A stretch of DNA of 64,000 nt, from the NCBI RefSeq assembly GCF_008757455.1, contig NZ_VCMV01000003.1, positions 1 to 64,000 of the forward strand, in the 5' to 3' direction. The notes under the pieces were generated by a model. The model was not told where the DNA came from. It saw only the letters and a list, made by a program, of their open reading frames with translations, and made no database searches. Below are positions 41,301 through 49,837 of this stretch, piece after piece (within the stretch, counting starts at the first letter, position 1; every line of letters begins with the position of its first letter). This stretch comes from Microvirga brassicacearum. Its GTDB lineage: Bacteria; Pseudomonadota; Alphaproteobacteria; Rhizobiales; Beijerinckiaceae. Position numbers and translations under genes: made by a program.

Positions 41301-42721
41301 GTGGGGTTTTGTCCTGCACTGGACGCGCTCGCCGGTTGATCCGTGCGGCCGCCCATCAGCCCCATCAGCGTGACAAATTGCTGATTGTTGAGACCCTCAA
41401 TGTCCTGCGCGAGCGGCAAAATACGTTCAGCATCCGTGTTGCCGAACGCGGCAGCAAGACAGCCGTGGGCCTTGTGCCGCAGCAGATCCGCGCCGGCCGG
41501 CCGTCCCCAGATGCCGGGTGGACCATCGCAACGCGTTTCCACGATGGTTCCGTCACTGCATTCGATCATGAGATCGACATGCATCCTGTCGAAGCGACCT
41601 TCTCGCGAGGGATCCGGCACAACCTCGATGCACTTCAGGAGAGTGACCAAATCCGGCGCAAAACGGCGCTCATCGGTAAAACTCCGATCGGTCACATCGC
41701 CGTCGAGGAGCGCTACCGCGGCGGTGTATTGGAAGCTGAATTTCCCGGCAAGACCGCTCACGGGCGTTGGTCGGTCCACATAGGGCATGAGCGGACATAT
41801 GATGCGCACATTGCGGATGGAGGCGCCGGCCGGAAGTTTTGCATGCGCCTCGCGGGCCGCACAAATAACGAAATGCGTTCCATACTGGCTTGGGTAAAGC
41901 TTGAAGGCTGGACCAGGTTCTGTGATGTGCGGCGCGCTGCGGGCTTTTGTCAGCTCCTCGGGCGCAAAGCCATCTCTGAAGAAGGCTGCGCCAAACCCGC
42001 GTGGCCCGGCCAGCGCATCGCCGTCGGCGGTGAAGCCTTTGGCGGCGAGAAGCGCGGCCTCGAGCCCGCTGGAAGCGGCTTGGCCGCAATGCAGAGCCTT
42101 GGTCATGCTGCCGACATTCGCAAGAATGCCGCCCGCACGCGATGCCGCGATGCCGATCGCGTGTGTCAGGTGATCGCCGTCGAGGCCGAGGAACACCGCG
42201 CACGCGACAGCACTGCCGATGGGTCCGACCGCACCCGGGGGGTGAAAGACCAGATCGGCGGGCTCGAACTGACCGGACGAGAGACGGAGTCGGGCTTGCG
42301 CCTCGATTCCGGTGGCCAGAGCCGACAAGATCCGGCTTCCGAGGGAGAGCGTGGTCGCGCTATGGACGTCGTTGGCCTCGCGTTCGGCCAATGCGAGAAC
42401 AGCCGGGAGGGTCGTCGACAACGCGTGATTGGCGGGATTCCACATGGGTTCGAAATCGAGCGCATGCATCGCCGCGCCATTCACGCGGGCGGCCTCCGCC
42501 ACGGAGCTTTTCGTCCCGTGCCCGATCAAGGTCGCCTGCGGACCGGCTCCTGATTCGATGGCGAGGTCGGCGATCAGACCTGGACCGGGATCTCTTGCTC
42601 CGAGCGCCGATACAGCCAGACCATCGACGAAGAGTGCAATCGCTGCGTCTCGTGACGACGCATCCAAAGGCCTGGCGGCAAAGGTTTGTAACTCTTGGGC
42701 GAACGCGTTCGTGAGATTCAT
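41297..42721 (-). CDS. MmgE/PrpD family protein (copy 1)
   Basis: A 474-residue protein with the MmgE/PrpD fold: FVDGLAVSALGARDPGPG, GTKSSVAEAARVNGAAMHALDFEPMWNPANHALSTTLPAVLALAE, HLTHAIGIAASRAGGILANVGSMTKALHCGQAASSGLEAALLA, and a C-terminal capping domain with KFSFQYTAAVALLDG. Family members include 2-methylcitrate dehydratase PrpD and cis-aconitate decarboxylase. The typical HLDFDD is here HALDFEP, so the substrate may differ. It is coupled to prpF upstream (42718-42721) and to the CHR pair downstream. The pathway is inferred from these partners. Confidence 0.85.
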   Translation of the reverse strand: MNLTNAFAQELQTFAARPLDASSRDAAIALFVDGLAVSALGARDPGPGLIADLAIESGAGPQATLIGHGTKSSVAEAARVNGAAMHALDFEPMWNPANHALSTTLPAVLALAEREANDVHSATTLSLGSRILSALATGIEAQARLRLSSGQFEPADLVFHPPGAVGPIGSAVACAVFLGLDGDHLTHAIGIAASRAGGILANVGSMTKALHCGQAASSGLEAALLAAKGFTADGDALAGPRGFGAAFFRDGFAPEELTKARSAPHITEPGPAFKLYPSQYGTHFVICAAREAHAKLPAGASIRNVRIICPLMPYVDRPTPVSGLAGKFSFQYTAAVALLDGDVTDRSFTDERRFAPDLVTLLKCIEVVPDPSREGRFDRMHVDLMIECSDGTIVETRCDGPPGIWGRPAGADLLRHKAHGCLAAAFGNTDAERILPLAQDIEGLNNQQFVTLMGLMGGRTDQPASASSAGQNPT

Positions 42722-43905
42722 TCAGCCGCCTGCGGCGTTCCAATTTCTGAAGAGAGGGGCGCCGGCCTGTAGAGAACGTGACCTTCGAACAGGCGACGGG
42801 TTGTGCGGTAAACCGCACCATGGAGTGCCTTGGCGCGTGAAGGATCGCCGGCGTTTTCGATTTTTGCATCCACGACGGTAACACCGGACGGATGGGCGAC
42901 CGAGATCGGGCCATCGCCCGCCGTCGACAACCCATGGGGTACGGAACCTTCGATGCGGGACGCAATTCCGAGACAAATCGCGCCAGTGATCGGAACGGCG
43001 CGATGGGGCCGACCGATGGAGATCATCCGGATCATGATCGACATCTCGGCACTACCGAGCAGACGGCCCGAAAGCGTGGGGGAAGGGCGTGGCGCGGCCA
43101 CCATCGCGACCTTGGGCACGCTTGGAATTGCGCGAGCGGTTGCGAGGTCCGGCGCGATCCCCATGGCAACGGATGCAGCGCAGCGGATGGCCTCCATCTG
43201 CGCCAGAAACGCAGCATCGCTTTCCAGCTTTTCCGGCAGGTCGGTGCCGTCTTTCCCCAGAATAGCCGCTTCAACGAAGACGCAGGGGTTGGCCGCATCG
43301 ACCATCGTGACTGTCACCGTGCCAAGGTTCGGAACATCAAGCTGGTCCCGGACCCGGCCGGTCGGCAGGAGCCGACCTGTTTTAGCGCCGCCGGGATCAG
43401 TGAATTCGAGCCGAACCGGCGCACCGGTGCCAGCGACGCCGTCGATTGCAAGATCGCCGCCCGTATCAGGAAGACCGTCGAGCACGGGAAAGCGGGATAT
43501 GATGATCTTGGACGTATTGGTGTTGTGGATGCGAACGGTCGCCTCACCGTCCATGGGCGCCGGCACAAGTCCGGACTCCACCGCGAGGGGGCCGATGGCG
43601 GACGACATGTTGCCGCAATTGCCGCTGTAGTCGACGCCGTCGCTGTTCACCGAAATCTGCGCGAAGGTGTAGTCCACATCCGCGTCGGGTCTAGTCGGCG
43701 GGCCCACGATGCAGATCTTCGACAAGGACGAGATGCCGCCGCCCATGCCGTCCAGTTGACGCCCGTTCGGATCCGGCGATCCCATGACGGCGAGAAAAAT
43801 GTCGTTCCACTCCGCCGGATCGGACGGTAGGTCGGAGCGATTGAAGACGACGGCCTTTGATGTACCGCCCCGCATGAACACGGCGGGAATACGTTTCTGC
43901 GCCAC
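42718..43905 (-). CDS. PrpF-family isomerase/tautomerase
   Basis: A protein of about 395 residues beginning MAQKRIPAVFMRGGTSKAVVF, the N-terminal signature of PrpF/4-oxalomesaconate tautomerases (R-G-G-T-S-K). QLDGMGGGISSLSKICIV, VDYSGNCGNMSSAIGPLAVE with the catalytic Cys-Gly-Asn, and VDAANPCVFVEA with the second Cys follow, as in the diaminopimelate-epimerase fold. The family isomerises double bonds of tricarboxylates such as aconitate, 2-methylaconitate or oxalomesaconate. GTG 43905 is chosen because GGGAGGGCAGC stands right before it; the upstream frame (44004) lacks this. It is the first gene of a coupled operon prpF-mmgE-CHR-CHR(-dehydrogenase) and divergent from GntR regulator 1. Confidence 0.88.
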   Translation of the reverse strand: MAQKRIPAVFMRGGTSKAVVFNRSDLPSDPAEWNDIFLAVMGSPDPNGRQLDGMGGGISSLSKICIVGPPTRPDADVDYTFAQISVNSDGVDYSGNCGNMSSAIGPLAVESGLVPAPMDGEATVRIHNTNTSKIIISRFPVLDGLPDTGGDLAIDGVAGTGAPVRLEFTDPGGAKTGRLLPTGRVRDQLDVPNLGTVTVTMVDAANPCVFVEAAILGKDGTDLPEKLESDAAFLAQMEAIRCAASVAMGIAPDLATARAIPSVPKVAMVAAPRPSPTLSGRLLGSAEMSIMIRMISIGRPHRAVPITGAICLGIASRIEGSVPHGLSTAGDGPISVAHPSGVTVVDAKIENAGDPSRAKALHGAVYRTTRRLFEGHVLYRPAPLSSEIGTPQAAE

Positions 43906-43995
43906 GCTGCCCTCCCTGGGACCCTGTGCCTCCCAATACGCGCCTGGGTCTCCGGCGGCCTGAGTCGGCGTCACTTGTCGATTACGGAGTACGAC

Positions 43996-44003
43996 TGTAT
44001 ACA
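43996..44003. promoter_or_regulatory. Palindrome TGTATACA, candidate GntR regulator operator (site 1)
   Basis: The perfect palindrome TGTATACA followed by TA lies between the divergent starts of prpF (43905) and GntR gene 1 (44087). The same TGTATACATA string occurs at 55677, in front of the TcuA-like gene. FCD-type GntR proteins bind short T/A-rich palindromes of this form. Which regulator binds it is inferred. Confidence 0.5.
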
Positions 44004-44086
44004 TAAAAATTCAAGAGCATTTCGACCGACTTTGCAATGTGATTGCAGTATGCTCGCCTCCAAGCATAACGAGGGCACAGACCGGA

Positions 44087-44773
44087 ATGACGATCGAGAC
44101 CGCGCTTGCTGCGCGAAACCCCGCTGAACGCGAGCGCTATGGTTCCGCTGCGGACTACGCCTATGCGGCGTTGCGATCGGAGATCGTTGAGGGACGATTT
44201 GCGCCCGGCCGCCGTATGCGGGAGATCGAGCTTGCGTCCTGGCTCGGCGTCAGCCGCACTCCGACCCGCCAGGCTTTATCACGGCTGGAGATTGAGGGCC
44301 TGCTTAATCTCAAGCCGAGGACCGGCCTTGTGGTGGCCTCGCTCGACGACGAAGCAATGGACGAACTGTATGAGATGCGGAGCGTGCTTGAGGGGGCCGC
44401 GGCTGCAATGGCTGCGCGGCACGCGAGCGCGCGGGATCTCGAGGCGCTGGTCAACCTTGTCGAGACCGAAGCGTCGCTGCCGGCGGATCCGATCGTGCGG
44501 TATCGACACAATCTGGCGTTCCACGGCGCCATCTACACCGCGGCGCATAATCGCTTTCTGATGAAAAGCCTTCATGCGCTCAACGATGCCATTGCGCTCC
44601 TGGGGCCGACGACCATGGCCGCCGAGGGGCGTCTTGCCGGCGCCGCTGCAGAGCACCGCATGATCGTCGAGTCGATCGGGCGACGGGATGCGGCGCAGGC
44701 CGAACAGGATGCTCGGGCTCATGTGCTGAAGGCACTGGATCTGCGGCGGGCCATGCGCAACAGCCCGTATTGA
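44087..44773 (+). CDS. GntR/FCD-family transcriptional regulator 1
   Basis: A protein of about 228 residues. The winged helix is YAYAALRSEIVEGRFAPGRRMREIELASWLGVSRTPTRQALSRLEIEGLLNLKPRTGLVV. The FCD effector domain follows, with DELYEMRSVLEGAAAAMAARH, FHGAIYTAAHNRFL and AEHRMIVESIGRRDAAQAEQDARAHV, keeping the D/H metal-ligand pattern. Such proteins bind carboxylates with a metal in the FCD domain. ATG 44087 is preferred because the upstream extension to 44039 covers the promoter. It is divergent from prpF, with the TGTATACA palindrome between, so it likely regulates the prpF operon. Confidence 0.88.
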   Translation: MTIETALAARNPAERERYGSAADYAYAALRSEIVEGRFAPGRRMREIELASWLGVSRTPTRQALSRLEIEGLLNLKPRTGLVVASLDDEAMDELYEMRSVLEGAAAAMAARHASARDLEALVNLVETEASLPADPIVRYRHNLAFHGAIYTAAHNRFLMKSLHALNDAIALLGPTTMAAEGRLAGAAAEHRMIVESIGRRDAAQAEQDARAHVLKALDLRRAMRNSPY

Positions 44774-44813
44774 CAGGAATCCATTGTCTGTGGAGCGACG
44801 CGCGATCGCCGCT

Positions 44814-45734
44814 TCAGACCTCGGCGTAGCGCTTCTCGATTGCGTCGTAGACATCTTTGCCGACGATGCGTTGGCGCTCGGCGAAAGTGGCAAGTTGGTC
44901 CTCTGCGCCTCTTAGCGACCCGTTGTTCTTGAGGATGAGCAACACATCCTGGATCGCCTTGACTGACGCCTGAAGAGCGGCGTTCGCATAAAGCGCGAGG
45001 GAGAACCCGCAGGATTTCAACTCCTCGAGTTCCAGCATGGGTGTCTTGCCGCCAATGACGACATTCACGAGTTGCGGCGCAGGCAGTTGCCCAATGCGGC
45101 GTAGTTCATCGGCGCTTTCCGGCGCTTCAACGAAGATGATGTCGGCTCCGGCCTCGGTCATCGCATGGGCACGCTCAAGCGCCCTGTCGAAACCCTCGAC
45201 GGCGCGCGCATCCGTGCGCGCAATAATCAGCGTGTTGGGATCCCGGCGCGCATCGAGGCAGGCCTTCAGCTTTCCGATGATCTCGGGCAGCGGCACAACG
45301 CCCTTGCCGGCAAAATGCCCGCACTTCTTGGGGAAGACCTGATCCTCGATCTGAAGCGCCGCGGCTCCGGCCCGCTCCAGCAATTGAACTGTCCGGTACG
45401 CGTTGAGCGCGTTTCCGAACCCGGTGTCGATATCCACCACCAGCGGCAGCGAACAAACATCGCTGATCCGCGCCGCAGATTCGGCGATCTCCGTTGCGGT
45501 GATCAGCCCGAGATCGGGCATGCCCAAATGTGTATTCGTGAGGCCGGCGCCGGTCAGGTAGACGGCCTGGAAGCCCAGATCTTCCACAATCCGCGCCGTC
45601 AGTGCGTTCGCGGCCCCCGGCAGCAACACTGAATCACGCGCTTCCACGAGGTTGCGAAACGCGCGGCGGCGCTCGGAGAGATCCCCGGAAAGCGGCCGGT
45701 CCGAAGCCCGGCTCGTTGGGAGTTGCAAGGTCAT
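44814..45734 (-). CDS. Isocitrate lyase/PEP mutase superfamily lyase
   Basis: A 306-residue TIM-barrel protein. LLPGAANALTARIVEDLGFQAVYLTGAGLTNTHLGMPDLG opens it. DIDTGFGNALN (101-111) carries the Mg2+ Asp, FPKKCGHFAGK (about 135-144) the catalytic Cys loop of isocitrate lyase-like enzymes, and IIARTDARAVEGFDRALERAHAM and IIFVEAPES follow. The KKCGH form separates lyases (2-methylisocitrate or dimethylmalate lyases, oxaloacetate decarboxylases) from true PEP mutases. It would cleave a branched C-C acid to pyruvate or glyoxylate plus an acid. It is divergent from the ABC importer, sharing a promoter region with the GTCAAC palindrome. Confidence 0.88.
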   Translation of the reverse strand: MTLQLPTSRASDRPLSGDLSERRRAFRNLVEARDSVLLPGAANALTARIVEDLGFQAVYLTGAGLTNTHLGMPDLGLITATEIAESAARISDVCSLPLVVDIDTGFGNALNAYRTVQLLERAGAAALQIEDQVFPKKCGHFAGKGVVPLPEIIGKLKACLDARRDPNTLIIARTDARAVEGFDRALERAHAMTEAGADIIFVEAPESADELRRIGQLPAPQLVNVVIGGKTPMLELEELKSCGFSLALYANAALQASVKAIQDVLLILKNNGSLRGAEDQLATFAERQRIVGKDVYDAIEKRYAEV

Positions 45735-45793
45735 CGCTTTGTCCAGTTCGATGCAGTGTCGGCTCGCTTATATCCGACGAACAACATGGATCG

Positions 45794-45806
45794 TCAACTG
45801 TTGACA
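45794..45806. promoter_or_regulatory. Palindrome GTCAAC-T-GTTGAC, candidate GntR operator (site 1 of 2)
   Basis: A perfect 13-base odd palindrome sits between the divergent lyase gene (start 45734, minus) and the ABC importer (start 45883, plus). The same half-sites recur at 54718-54730 (GTCAAC-A-GTTTAC) next to GntR gene 2. Recurrence at two divergent promoters of the same island makes it a likely operator. Confidence 0.55.
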
Positions 45807-45882
45807 GTTTCCAATTTGGTTCCTACTCTTTCGTCTGAGGCCCGGGAAGAGGCTTTTGTTTGCAGTCTTTGGGAGGATTTAA

Positions 45883-46953
45883 ATGCTGTCTTACCGGATA
45901 CCGACCCGGCGGTCGTTTGGCCTTGTTGCGGCTGCTGCCGGAGCGCTCGCCGTTGCCACTCTCGCTGGCCCTGCCGCGCAAGCGCAAGCGCCGTCACCTT
46001 CGTGGGATCAGGTCGTCGCCGCAGCGAAGAAGGAAGGAACTCTGACCTTCTACAACAACCTGCAGCCCAACGGCATCGAGCCGCTTCTTGCAAAGTTCAA
46101 AGAGGCCTACCCGGATATCCAGCCCGAGCAGATCCGCCTCGGCAGCAATCCACTGATCGAGCGCTTCCAGACCGAGTTCAATGCCGGACGCAACATCGCC
46201 GATGTGTTGATCACATTCCCGGACGAACGCATCAGCGAGGGAATGAAGGCTGGCTGGATGGCAGAGTGGACGCCGCCGGAACTGCCGAATTTCCCGCCAG
46301 AAATCAATGAGGCCAACAAGGTCTTTACCCTGCAATACGCGCGCGAAGCCATCATCTGGAACAAGTCGAAGGTGAAGCCAGCCGATGCGCCGAAAGAATG
46401 GACTGATCTTTTCGATCCGAAATGGAAAGGCAAGGTCGGCATGAACCCGCCTTGGCGTTCCGTCTCGATTCAGCAGGTCGTCGCGTTCTGGGAGGACAAA
46501 GGCATCACTAATCCCGCGCAGAAACTCAAGGATAACGAAGTTCGTTTCTTCGAAGGTTCCGGCGGCATCATCCAGGCAGTTCTGCGCGGCGATGTCAGCG
46601 TGGCCGAGCTCACCGATCTGCCCCTCAACCCGCTTCTGGAAGACGGTGCGCCGGTCGGGTTCGTCTATCCGGCATCAGGCACCACGCTCTCCGCCAACAA
46701 GGCTTTCGTCGCCGCCAAGGCGCCTCATCCCAACGCAGCGCGCGTCTTTGTGAATTGGCTGATGACGAAGGATGGTCAGGAAGCGCTGCAGAAATATTGC
46801 GGACTTTCGGTCACGCGGAAGGGTGCGCCCCCGCTGAGCAACCTGCCGGCGACCTCGCAGGTGCCGAATGTGGTGGACGGCGAAAAGATCCTCACGCCTC
46901 AACGTCAGGCCAAGATCATCAACGAATGGCGAACCGTCTTCGGCATTCAATGA
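45883..46953 (+). CDS. ABC transporter extracellular solute-binding protein (iron/AfuA-FbpA-like cluster)
   Basis: A 356-residue protein with an N-terminal export signal RIPTRRSFGLVAAAAGALA (possible Tat leader), cleaved near AAQAQA. The binding-protein fold follows: KKEGTLTFYNNLQPNGIEPLLAKFKEAYPDIQPEQIRLGSNPLIERFQTEFNAGRNIADVLIT, then WRSVSIQQVVAFWED and a C-terminal helix pair. This family is often annotated as Fe3+-binding but also carries phosphonates and organic acids; typical iron-ligand tyrosines are not evident. In this island a carboxylate substrate is more likely. ATG 45883 follows GGGAGGA. It begins the transporter operon with permease and ATPase. Confidence 0.85.
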   Translation: MLSYRIPTRRSFGLVAAAAGALAVATLAGPAAQAQAPSPSWDQVVAAAKKEGTLTFYNNLQPNGIEPLLAKFKEAYPDIQPEQIRLGSNPLIERFQTEFNAGRNIADVLITFPDERISEGMKAGWMAEWTPPELPNFPPEINEANKVFTLQYAREAIIWNKSKVKPADAPKEWTDLFDPKWKGKVGMNPPWRSVSIQQVVAFWEDKGITNPAQKLKDNEVRFFEGSGGIIQAVLRGDVSVAELTDLPLNPLLEDGAPVGFVYPASGTTLSANKAFVAAKAPHPNAARVFVNWLMTKDGQEALQKYCGLSVTRKGAPPLSNLPATSQVPNVVDGEKILTPQRQAKIINEWRTVFGIQ

Positions 46954-47013
46954 CAACGGCTCGGTGCGAGGGCGGCATGTGCCGCCCCGCATCTCCCGGC
47001 GAGAGGAGAAGGC

Positions 47014-48741
47014 ATGTCCGATCAGACCATCGGCCTGAGCGACGTTGTAATCGGGAAGCCTGCTTCCCGCCGAACCGGCAACACTTTGCTGAAATGCGCC
47101 TATGGCGCGACCTTCATCATCGTCGTCGCGATGGTGACGATCCCCATCGCGGCCTTGATATATGGCAGTTTCAGGACCGCCGCTCCCGGGATGCCCGCGG
47201 AGTGGACGCTGCGCAACTATGAGGGGCTGGCATCACCCGGTGTGATCGCAACGATCGGGACGACGCTGTGGATCGGCTTGCTGTCTTCTGCGCTGTGCAT
47301 CGTCATCGGAACCGCGATCGCTCTTTTGGTCCATCGCACTGATTTCAAATACGGCAAAGTCGTCACCATGCTGGTGGGACTCGCATTCTATTTTCCGTCC
47401 TTCATCCTTGCGATGGCGTGGATCATCATTGGCGCGCCCGGCGGAATCTTCAACGCCGTCGTCGACGACATGCTGGGTCTCTCGTGGCTTCGCATCGACA
47501 TTTACACCACAATGGGCATTGTCCTTGTGATGGTGCTTCATCAGGTGCCGTTCGTCTATCTGACGATGCGCGGCCCCATCATGGGCATGGATGGCATTTA
47601 CGAGGAGGCCGCGCGCACCGCCGGCGCAACACCGTCCCGGGTGATCACGCGCATAACGCTGCCGCTTCTCAGCTATTCGCTCATTTCAAGCTTCATCCTC
47701 ACCTTCATTATCACCATCGAGCAATTCGCGATTCCAGCGCTGATCGGGATTCCCGGTCAGGTGAATATGCTGGCGACACAGCTCTATCTCTTGGTGCGCT
47801 TCTCTCCCACCGATTACGGGCTCGCCGCCGCGATCGGCGTTGCGCTCAGCGCCATGACAGGCGCGGCGATCTGGGCTCAGCGTCGTGTGTCCAGCGCCGG
47901 GCGTCTCACCACGGTCACCGGAAAAGCCAGCCGGCTGAAGCCCATTCCGCTCGGCCGCTGGAAATGGTTGGCGTATATTCTTTGCTTCGGCTTCGGATTT
48001 CTCGCGCTCATCCTTCCAATGACGATCCTCATTTACACATCCGTGCTGAAATGGTTCACCGCCAATCCTTTCGATGGCCTGTATACGATCCGCAACTACG
48101 CCTACATCATCGAAAGTGCATCGACCATTCGCAGCTTCTGGAACACGCTTCTCGTGTCCGGCGTCGGTGCGGCGGCCGGCGTGCTGCTGGGTTTGATGTG
48201 CGCGTATTTCACGCTGCGGCTCCAGCCGCGGGGCTACCGGATCCTCGATTTCTTCGTCAGCTTGCCGTTTGGCGTGCCGGGAATCGTGCTCGGCCTCGGA
48301 TTGTTGTGGGCCTACGCCTACCTGCCCCTGCCGCTTTACGGAACGCTGGCGCTCATGATCATCGCCTTCGTGACCCGTTTTCTTCCCTACGCGACCGAGA
48401 CCATCGGAGGCCAGATGGTCCAAATCGACAAGAGCCTCGAAGAGGCCGCCTGGGTCAATGGCGCCACGCCGCTGGAAGGCGTGTCCAAGATCCTGCTGCC
48501 GCTCGTGCGGCCTTCGGTCCAGGGCGCCTATTTTCTTCTCTTCATGGCGTTCTTCCGAGAAATCTCGTCGGCCATCCTGCTCTACACGGCATCGACCGCC
48601 GTTGTGTCGATCTCGATCTGGTCGTTTTTCGAACAAGCGAACTGGGGTTTGGCGAGCGCACTTTCGGTCGTCGCAACCTTGATCATTTTCGTGGCCATGG
48701 GGCTGATCAGCCGGCTCGTGCCGGCGGCGCGGCAAGGCTGA
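47014..48741 (+). CDS. ABC transporter permease (fused double permease)
   Basis: A 575-residue membrane protein with twelve helices and two BPD_transp_1 cores. EAA-type loops are visible as GMDGIYEEAARTAGATPSRVITRITLPLLSYSLI in the first half and KSLEEAAWVNGATPLEGVSKILLPLVRPSV in the second, which contact the ATPase. Fused permeases are typical of the Fe3+/thiamine/phosphonate subfamily that goes with the binding protein upstream. It starts 60 bases after the binding protein and 13 bases before the ATPase gene. It carries the solute released by the binding protein. Confidence 0.93.
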   Translation: MSDQTIGLSDVVIGKPASRRTGNTLLKCAYGATFIIVVAMVTIPIAALIYGSFRTAAPGMPAEWTLRNYEGLASPGVIATIGTTLWIGLLSSALCIVIGTAIALLVHRTDFKYGKVVTMLVGLAFYFPSFILAMAWIIIGAPGGIFNAVVDDMLGLSWLRIDIYTTMGIVLVMVLHQVPFVYLTMRGPIMGMDGIYEEAARTAGATPSRVITRITLPLLSYSLISSFILTFIITIEQFAIPALIGIPGQVNMLATQLYLLVRFSPTDYGLAAAIGVALSAMTGAAIWAQRRVSSAGRLTTVTGKASRLKPIPLGRWKWLAYILCFGFGFLALILPMTILIYTSVLKWFTANPFDGLYTIRNYAYIIESASTIRSFWNTLLVSGVGAAAGVLLGLMCAYFTLRLQPRGYRILDFFVSLPFGVPGIVLGLGLLWAYAYLPLPLYGTLALMIIAFVTRFLPYATETIGGQMVQIDKSLEEAAWVNGATPLEGVSKILLPLVRPSVQGAYFLLFMAFFREISSAILLYTASTAVVSISIWSFFEQANWGLASALSVVATLIIFVAMGLISRLVPAARQG

Positions 48742-48754
48742 CCCGGAGACCATC

Positions 48755-49837
48755 ATGAGCATCACCGTCGAAAACCTGGTCAAACGCTATGGCGCCATGA
48801 CCGTCGTACATGGCATTTCCTTCGAGGTCGGTCGCGGCGAGTTCGTCAGTCTTCTCGGCCCGTCCGGCTGCGGCAAAACAACAACGCTGCGCTGCATCGC
48901 GGGTCTCGAGGATGCGGCAGGCGGCATCATCCGCATCGGCGATCGGATTGTCTCCGCGCCAGATCAGGACATCCTCATTCCGCCCCACGAGCGTCAAGTC
49001 GGCATGGTGTTCCAGAGCTACGCGATCTGGCCGCACATGACGGTCGGCGAAAATGTCGGCTTTCCGCTGTCGATCCGGAAAGTCTCCGCGGCGGATGTCG
49101 CAAAGCAGGTCGACGAGGCGCTCGGCATCGTGGGTCTCGGTCCCTTCAAGGACCGTCATCCATCGCAGTTGTCCGGCGGCCAGCAGCAACGCGTCGCTCT
49201 GGCGCGTGCCATCGTCGGCCGGCCGAAAGTGCTCCTGTTCGATGAGCCGCTCTCGAACCTCGACGCGAAGTTGCGAGAGGGGACGCGCGTTGAAATCAAG
49301 CGATTGCAGCGCAAGCTCGATGTGGCTGCGGTCTACGTCACCCATGATCAGGAGGAAGCGCTCTCCATGTCGGATCGCGTCATCGTCATGGACGGTGGCC
49401 GGATCGAGCAGGCGGGGACACCAAAGGAACTCTACCGCAGCCCGGTCAACCGCTTCGTCGCCGACTTTGTCGGCCGCGCGAGCTTCATCGATGTGGTGCG
49501 CGTCGAGGGAGGTGCTGGTTGGAGAACGCCGAGCGGCGCGCTCATCGATGTCGATGACAGCTCCTTCAACGGAGCAGGGACGTATCAAGCCATGCTGCGG
49601 CCTGAAGGGATCGACATCATGGAAGATGCGAACGCTGGAAAACCCGGTCGAAGTCTGCCCGGGACCATCAGCGACAGCCACTATCTCGGCGCTTACACCG
49701 AATATGTGGTCGATGCGGGAGGTGCGAAAGTGAAGGTGCATTCCAAGCGCGATTTCGACGTCGGTTCGCCGGTGATGCTCCGCTTCTCTCCAGAGAATTG
49801 CCGGCTCGTGTCGTCGCCCGCTGGAACCGGCAAGTGA
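48755..49837 (+). CDS. ABC transporter ATP-binding protein (CUT1/polyamine-iron type)
   Basis: A 360-residue protein. Walker A is GPSGCGKTTTLRCIAGLEDAAGG, Q-loop VGMVFQSYAIWPHMTV, signature LSGGQQQRVALARAIVG, Walker B VLLFDEPLSNLDAKLRE, and H-loop VYVTHDQEEALSMSDRVIV. The C-terminal TOBE/OB domain follows (MLRPEGIDIMED and PGTISDSHYLGAYTEYVVDAGG), usual for polyamine/iron importers. It energises the fused permease. Its TGA overlaps the ATG of the next gene by one base (49835-49839), so the Ldh-type dehydrogenase is coupled to it. Confidence 0.95.
   Translation: MSITVENLVKRYGAMTVVHGISFEVGRGEFVSLLGPSGCGKTTTLRCIAGLEDAAGGIIRIGDRIVSAPDQDILIPPHERQVGMVFQSYAIWPHMTVGENVGFPLSIRKVSAADVAKQVDEALGIVGLGPFKDRHPSQLSGGQQQRVALARAIVGRPKVLLFDEPLSNLDAKLREGTRVEIKRLQRKLDVAAVYVTHDQEEALSMSDRVIVMDGGRIEQAGTPKELYRSPVNRFVADFVGRASFIDVVRVEGGAGWRTPSGALIDVDDSSFNGAGTYQAMLRPEGIDIMEDANAGKPGRSLPGTISDSHYLGAYTEYVVDAGGAKVKVHSKRDFDVGSPVMLRFSPENCRLVSSPAGTGK

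Noticed and set aside
47418-48758. 446-codon plus-strand frame rich in His and Arg
   Set aside because: It is a shifted reading of the fused ABC permease gene; the permease frame has helices and EAA loops.
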